Shown one piece after another: positions 60,497 to 64,000 of a stretch of 64,000 nucleotides of DNA. The translations under genes and the position numbers were made by a program. Under the pieces are notes generated by a model, which saw nothing but the letters and a program-made list of their open reading frames with translations, had not been told where the DNA came from and did not search any database. Within the stretch, counting starts at the first letter, position 1; each line of letters starts with the position of its first letter. Origin of the DNA: Cupriavidus agavae (GTDB lineage: Bacteria > Pseudomonadota > Gammaproteobacteria > Burkholderiales > Burkholderiaceae); the NCBI RefSeq assembly GCF_004217045.1, contig NZ_SGXM01000013.1, forward strand, positions 16,620 through 80,619, read 5' to 3'.

Positions 60497-61519
60497 ATGA
60501 AACAACAAAACGAACTTATCAAGCACCCGACCATCGCCATCGACGTTGGCTACGGCAATACGAAAGCCGCTTGGGCAATGGGCGCCGAGATCGCGACGAA
60601 CATGTTTCCGTCGCTGGCTCCGCTGGCGGCGAGCAGCTCGCTCAACGCTTTCGGCGGAGGCGTCTTCAAAGGACGCGACGTCCTTAGCGTCGAAGTGGAC
60701 GGAGCACGGTACGAGGTCGGCCCAGGCGTATCGATTAGTGGCGCGCATCACACCGGCCGCGCATTGTCGGAAGACTTTGCGACCACCCCAGGCTACGCCG
60801 CTCTCCTCGCCGGTGCGCTCCACTACGCCGGCGCGCGCGATGTTGAGCGCCTTGTGCTCGGCCTTCCCGTTCACAACACGCAGAAGTACGCCGCGCACCT
60901 GAAGGACCGCTTCGCGGGAACCCATGACTTTGGCTGGGGGGAGATCCATATCGGCAGCGTGCTTCCCTTGCCCCAGCCGCTGGGCACGCTGATCCACTAC
61001 ATCCAGCAACGCGGAAAGAACTATGATCCGGACAATTCCTACCTGGTGATCGACGTCGGCTATTTCACGACCGACTGGGTGGCGGCTCGCGGGTACACGG
61101 TCGACGACACCCGTAGCGGTGGCGTTCCAGGCGGCGCAGCGCGCATCTATCAGCAGATCGCAAGCCTGATCACGGCCGAGCGTAACCAACCGGACGCCGG
61201 CATCGAGCGAATCGACCAAGCCATCCGGAAATCCAAGCCTCTCGTGTATTTCGGGGAGGATCTGGATATCGCGCCCTATCTGTCCGAAGCGATGGCGCTC
61301 ACGAATCAGCCCGTTAAGGAAATCCAGACGCGCGTGGGCCGTACAGACGACTTGCGTGCCATCATCCTCACCGGTGGCGGGGCGCAGCTCTACGCACCTG
61401 CCATCCGTGCTGCGTTTCCCCTGAATCCCATCCACATGATGGACTCACCCTGTTTCGCGAACGTACGTGGCTTCTATACGATCGGCGCCGCCACTCGTCA
61501 GGCAAGCCGATCCGCGTAA
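60497..61519 (+). CDS. ParM/StbA-like actin-type partition protein
   Basis: 340 residues. Actin-fold motifs: phosphate 1 IAIDVGYGNTKAAW (13-26), phosphate 2 VIDVGYFTTDW, adenosine motif LTGGGAQLY. It matches the StbA/ParM family that moves plasmids and some ICEs apart by filament growth. ATG 60497 follows GAGAGG. A probable adaptor gene follows after nine bases, and a centromere-like repeat region precedes. Stabilising the excised circular ICE is a reasonable role. Confidence 0.9.
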   Translation: MKQQNELIKHPTIAIDVGYGNTKAAWAMGAEIATNMFPSLAPLAASSSLNAFGGGVFKGRDVLSVEVDGARYEVGPGVSISGAHHTGRALSEDFATTPGYAALLAGALHYAGARDVERLVLGLPVHNTQKYAAHLKDRFAGTHDFGWGEIHIGSVLPLPQPLGTLIHYIQQRGKNYDPDNSYLVIDVGYFTTDWVAARGYTVDDTRSGGVPGGAARIYQQIASLITAERNQPDAGIERIDQAIRKSKPLVYFGEDLDIAPYLSEAMALTNQPVKEIQTRVGRTDDLRAIILTGGGAQLYAPAIRAAFPLNPIHMMDSPCFANVRGFYTIGAATRQASRSA

Positions 61520-61528
61520 GGTCAGGCC

Positions 61529-61957
61529 ATGGACAAGGTTCAGATGACCGTGACGCTGGTCGAGCCAGATCTGCTCGCTTACCTGCGTCAGTTCTCAGAC
61601 CCGCGGGAGCGGTCCTTCATGCTGCGCATGTTGGCATTGCGGGGTCTCCAATCAGGGCGGTCCGGCGGGCACGAAGTCGTAGTCTGGCCACCAGTGCCCG
61701 GTTCGCCGGGGGTCGATCGCGGCATCGACCCCACGCCGATCCGCACTCCTGCCCCCACACCTCAGATGCAGGCAACGCCAGCTTCCGAATCGCGACCAGA
61801 GGGCGAGCCCCCGCTGTCGGTTGCAACGGTAGCTTCGTTCCCTGCGGCGCCAGAGCCAGTGCAGGTCGCAATGGGAACAAGCAATGCTGGCGCCCCCATC
61901 GATCCCCTGGCCGGCATCGACATTGGCGCGCTCAACGACGCGCTCGCTCGGTACTGA
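61529..61957 (+). CDS. Probable partition adaptor (StbB/ParR-like)
   Basis: 142 residues. The first ~45 (VTLVEPDLLAYLRQFSDPRE RSFMLRMLALRG) look like a ribbon-helix-helix DNA-binding domain; the rest is Pro/Ala-rich with a short conserved-looking C-terminus (PLAGIDIGALNDALARY) that could bind the actin-like filament. This layout and its place nine bases after stbA fit a ParR-type adaptor; identity is by context. Confidence 0.65.
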   Translation: MDKVQMTVTLVEPDLLAYLRQFSDPRERSFMLRMLALRGLQSGRSGGHEVVVWPPVPGSPGVDRGIDPTPIRTPAPTPQMQATPASESRPEGEPPLSVATVASFPAAPEPVQVAMGTSNAGAPIDPLAGIDIGALNDALARY

Positions 61958-62020
61958 CGAGGCTTGACCAGCAACGTTTCTGTGGCAAGCTACAGGAAAA
62001 CCTAAGGAGATATCATCCAT

Positions 62021-62152
62021 ATGACGTTCTTCGATTATTTTTCGACCAATCACGACATCAACCGCTTCGTGTTTGGGACCGTGATCTGCTACTGCGTGGT
62101 GGAGGTGGTGGTGGCCGTCTACCGAGGCGTCAAGGCTCGGAGGACTGCATAA
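62021..62152 (+). CDS. 43-residue membrane protein
   Basis: MTFFDYFSTNHDINRFVFGT then VICYCVVEVVVAVYRGVKAR; one membrane helix and a basic tail. AAGGAG is well placed 12 bases before ATG 62021. It is the last gene before a bidirectional terminator, so it closes the stb operon. Confidence 0.6.
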   Translation: MTFFDYFSTNHDINRFVFGTVICYCVVEVVVAVYRGVKARRTA

Positions 62153-62172
62153 GCGAGATCCGTTACGAGAAC

Positions 62173-62213
62173 GAAAAAAAAGCCCAGCGATTTGACTCGC
62201 TGGGCTTTTGTTT
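62173..62213. terminator. Bidirectional terminator
   Basis: AGCCCAGCG-ATTTGACT-CGCTGGGCT with AAAAAAA on the left and TTTGTTT on the right; serves the stb operon and the convergent primase operon. Confidence 0.85.
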
Positions 62214-62228
62214 AAGGGGATGGGCACT

Positions 62229-62441
62229 TCAATGAAGAGTGGCGGGAGCGAGGCAAAAGTCCACCGCCGAATCGTACGAAAGGTTCCGCTCGAGGAGCGT
62301 GAGACTATTGCCTTCGTCCTTCCGGTACACATGGAAGAACTGCGCCTCGGACTTCCACGCTTGGACATCCTGGGTCGCCGTGCTTCGCATGGCGTGAATA
62401 TGCAGCTTGTTGACGATCATCGTGAATCCTTTCTGTGGCAT
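62229..62441 (-). CDS. Small hypothetical protein after the primase
   Basis: 70 residues, MPQKGFTMIVNKLHIHAMRS..., with a C-terminal NLSYDSAVDFCLAPATLH. ATG 62441 has CGGAG upstream; ATG 62420 is an alternative. A perfect H3-type hairpin precedes it. The frame is open further upstream inside the primase, which is rejected. Function unknown. Confidence 0.6.
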   Translation of the reverse strand: MPQKGFTMIVNKLHIHAMRSTATQDVQAWKSEAQFFHVYRKDEGNSLTLLERNLSYDSAVDFCLAPATLH

Positions 62442-62475
62442 TGCTTTCTCCGTTGAGACTGCCACAACGGAATCC

Positions 62476-62500
62476 GCCCCTGTGGGCGAACCCACAGGGC
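62476..62500 (-). promoter_or_regulatory. H3-type hairpin with UUCG loop before 62441
   Basis: On the - strand GCCCTGTGGG and CCCACAGGGGC pair over ten bases around TTCG, between the primase stop and the small gene. Confidence 0.75.
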
Positions 62501-62538
62501 AGAAGTTAAGGATCGCCGCACATGCGGCGGAAAAAGAA

Positions 62539-63606
62539 CTAGGCGGGGACCGCCTGCTGCGAGATCTCGCGCAGCTGATAGACCGTGCGCCATTCGTCGC
62601 AAAAATCGCTGTCCCGAACCTTGGGTCGATGCAGCACGACGTTGAAGCCTTCTTGCCGTAGTCGCTTTTGCAGCGTGAGCGCGTCGGCCATGCCGGGAGA
62701 CTTACCGGTCCTCGCGTCGACCTTGTCAAAGTCAGCGAAGATGTGCACGGTGTGAATCCCGAGATCGGGCGGTACCACGAACTTGCTCATCAGCACTCGG
62801 TTCAGGCAAGACCAGGTCGGGATACGAAACAGCATGTACGCGGCGTAGGCGTTCTCAATGCCCTCGGCCACTCCGATCTCGCCATGGCGCGGCGACATTA
62901 ATCGGACAGCACCGCCATCCAGCGGCAGCGCGCCCGTGTAATTTCGCTTGCTGGGCAGAATCTCGCCGTCCTCCGACACGACCATTGCTTTCTCAGGCTT
63001 GTCCGGATGCAACGACGTACGATGCACAGTGGCGAGCCTGCCGTCAGCCAGCCGGTACTCGGCCACAATGGTCGGAAACTTCCCAACCACTTTTCGCTCG
63101 TGCCAGTAGTCCTGCGGGGCGATACGTAGCGACTGCGGGATGGGGGCACGCAGACCCGGCACCCGCGCCGCGAGGTAGCGCATCGCCGCATCACCAGGTT
63201 GGACAGGCTTCGAGTGGCTGATCTGCTTCATGACGCGCCTCATCAGCTCACTTTGCGGCACGACTTTGCGTGCCGGCCCCCCTGCCGCAACCGGTGGAAG
63301 CGGTTGACTGCACTGTCCATTGAGCCGGCGCTTCAGCTCCGAGTAGGACATGTTGGTGTATCGACGGATCAATTCCAGACCGTCGCCACCAGCGGGACTA
63401 CCGTTATTGCACTTACGACATACCCAGTCGCCGCGTCCGCGGTTTTGGGTATAGGAAAATCGGTCCTTGCCGCCGCATATCGGACAGGGACCAGGCCGAC
63501 CGCGCCAGAAGGCATCCGTGAGGATGCCGGCTGGCAGATACTGAGCAACGAGGGCGTCCCACTGCTCTGCCTTCCAGCTCTTCACAATCACACTGATGTC
63601 TTGCAT
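62539..63606 (-). CDS. Primase-like protein (zinc finger plus Toprim)
   Basis: 355 residues. An N-terminal CHC2-type zinc site (CPIC at 41-44, CRKC at 63-66, in GPCPICGGKDRF) is followed by a linker and a Toprim domain (GVAEGIENAYAAY near 245-257 and IFADFDKVD near 289-297, with the acidic residues in place). It resembles the P4 alpha / plasmid primase-helicase N-terminus without a helicase part. ATG 63606 has CAGGAG upstream. It may prime replication of the excised element. Leader L10 precedes it. Confidence 0.8.
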   Translation of the reverse strand: MQDISVIVKSWKAEQWDALVAQYLPAGILTDAFWRGRPGPCPICGGKDRFSYTQNRGRGDWVCRKCNNGSPAGGDGLELIRRYTNMSYSELKRRLNGQCSQPLPPVAAGGPARKVVPQSELMRRVMKQISHSKPVQPGDAAMRYLAARVPGLRAPIPQSLRIAPQDYWHERKVVGKFPTIVAEYRLADGRLATVHRTSLHPDKPEKAMVVSEDGEILPSKRNYTGALPLDGGAVRLMSPRHGEIGVAEGIENAYAAYMLFRIPTWSCLNRVLMSKFVVPPDLGIHTVHIFADFDKVDARTGKSPGMADALTLQKRLRQEGFNVVLHRPKVRDSDFCDEWRTVYQLREISQQAVPA

Positions 63607-63652
63607 GGGATGACTCCTGAGGGAGTGGTGGGTCGATGCCTGAAACAGGCGA
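63607..63652 (-). promoter_or_regulatory. Compact structured leader L10 with the ribosome site in H2
   Basis: H1 here is GCCTG-TTT-CAGGC (63638-63650): both sides of the stem differ from the common GCGTC/GACGC, so pairing is kept by compensatory change. ATCGACCC follows. H2 is ACTCC-CTCA-GGAGT, in which the right arm contains the AGGAG ribosome site of the primase gene, so folding would hide it. Confidence 0.7.
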
Positions 63653-63780
63653 AGGAACACTTGCTCAAAAGACATCCCGGCGACGTGGCCAGAAGGTCTT
63701 TTCAGCACGGTGTCATGCGTGGTCGGAAATGGGGGCCGATGTGTCGCGGTGATACGCCGGACAGGAAGGCAGAGAGGCCG

Positions 63781-63810
63781 CTACTACCGCCGGAGACCCG
63801 GCAGTAGTAG
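63781..63810. repeat. 30-base near-perfect palindrome upstream of the primase
   Basis: Arms CTACTACCGCCGG and CCGGCAGTAGTAG around AGAC, one mismatch. No T-tract of terminator quality follows. It may be an origin- or operator-type site. Confidence 0.6.
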
Positions 63811-64000
63811 GGAAACATCAACAATGCGTTACGGCCGTAGTGCGCGCCGGTAGAACAGAACCATCAGCGTCGGAATGGAATCCCGTCGAGCGCCTTTTCG
63901 GCGAGGAAGGGTTCTGTTGCGTCACCGCGTAAACATTGACGGCAAGAATGCATGGGGCGCCGGTTTCGGGGCGAGGCAGCCCGGAAGCCGTAAAGATTCG
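63811..64000. other. Gene-free end of window with spaced inverted repeat
   Basis: ACAGAACC near 63856 and GGTTCTGT near 63910 are inverted and about 46 bases apart. No supported gene; sequence continues outside the window. Confidence 0.35.

Noticed and set aside
60497..61435. Large - strand frame opposite stbA
   Set aside because: Antisense shadow of a clear actin-like gene.
1..64000. tRNA, rRNA and complete insertion sequences
   Set aside because: No cloverleaf, rRNA segment or transposase was recognised by reading; a tRNAscan and IS search would be needed to be certain.

Overview
The window is GC-rich and looks like a betaproteobacterium, most likely Burkholderiales (the Cupriavidus/Ralstonia/Achromobacter type). 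This rests on codon use, a periplasmic paoABC aldehyde oxidoreductase, AraC and LysR regulators, and an ESPR-type trimeric autotransporter. Most of the window is an integrative and conjugative element (ICE) or a large island of the PRTRC (ParB-related, ThiF-related cassette) kind. Neither end of the element is clearly inside the window, and no conjugation (T4SS) genes are seen.

Layout. 1-7.0 kb: metabolic genes on the + strand (hydrolase fragment, NAD(P)-binding oxidoreductase, MFS transporter, paoABC). About 7.7 kb: a truncated PP-loop (PAPS-reductase-like) gene marks a junction with the element backbone. 7.9-29.9 kb: backbone, mostly - strand: an SbcC-like ATPase, an SbcD-like phosphoesterase, a metal-binding hydrolase-like protein, a DUF932 protein, many small proteins, and the PRTRC operon (ParB, E, C, F, B, A, ThiF). 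A short + strand operon with an AcaB/DUF1845-like protein, a membrane protein and a bactofilin lies at 15.3-16.8 kb. 30-42.4 kb: cargo, comprising orphan genes separated by diverged repeats, then TAT and Sec exported enzymes, two short-chain-dehydrogenase-type genes around a four-site operator, two AraC regulators and one LysR regulator. 42.8-46.4 kb: backbone again (N-6 methylase-like protein and small proteins). 46.8-53.7 kb: a surface module made of an HD-GYP protein, a giant trimeric adhesin and an atypical response regulator. 54-58.1 kb: gene remnants, a Lar-like protein and a Fic protein. 58.2-64 kb: a tyrosine recombinase with a Fis-type tail, a ParM/StbA partition pair with a centromere-like region, and a zinc/Toprim primase-like protein.

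Main novelty candidate. At least nine, probably ten, - strand transcripts of the backbone begin with the same structured leader. A 5-bp hairpin with a 3-nt loop (H1) is followed by the conserved run AUCGAC, usually a second short hairpin (H2), and then a CCC...GGG hairpin (H3) ahead of the ribosome binding site. The stems change by compensatory substitutions, and in four copies a sigma70 promoter with a 17-bp spacer places H1 at the very 5' end of the RNA. Further H3-only hairpins precede internal genes. One copy carries no gene and ends at a terminator, so it looks like a free small RNA. Several intrinsic terminators sit just upstream of start codons inside these operons, which suggests that the leaders control readthrough. 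The leader may be related to a known family (the radC RNA motif is the obvious one to test), but here it links ParB, the primase, the SbcC-like operon and many small genes into one regulon.

The PRTRC genes themselves form a predicted ubiquitin-like conjugation set: Ub-like C, E1-like ThiF, E2-like B with a visible active-site-like Cys, and JAB protease A. In this copy the Ub-like gene has a one-base frame break and an unusual C-terminal tail. Several other genes also carry single-base frame breaks, so base-level accuracy should be kept in mind.
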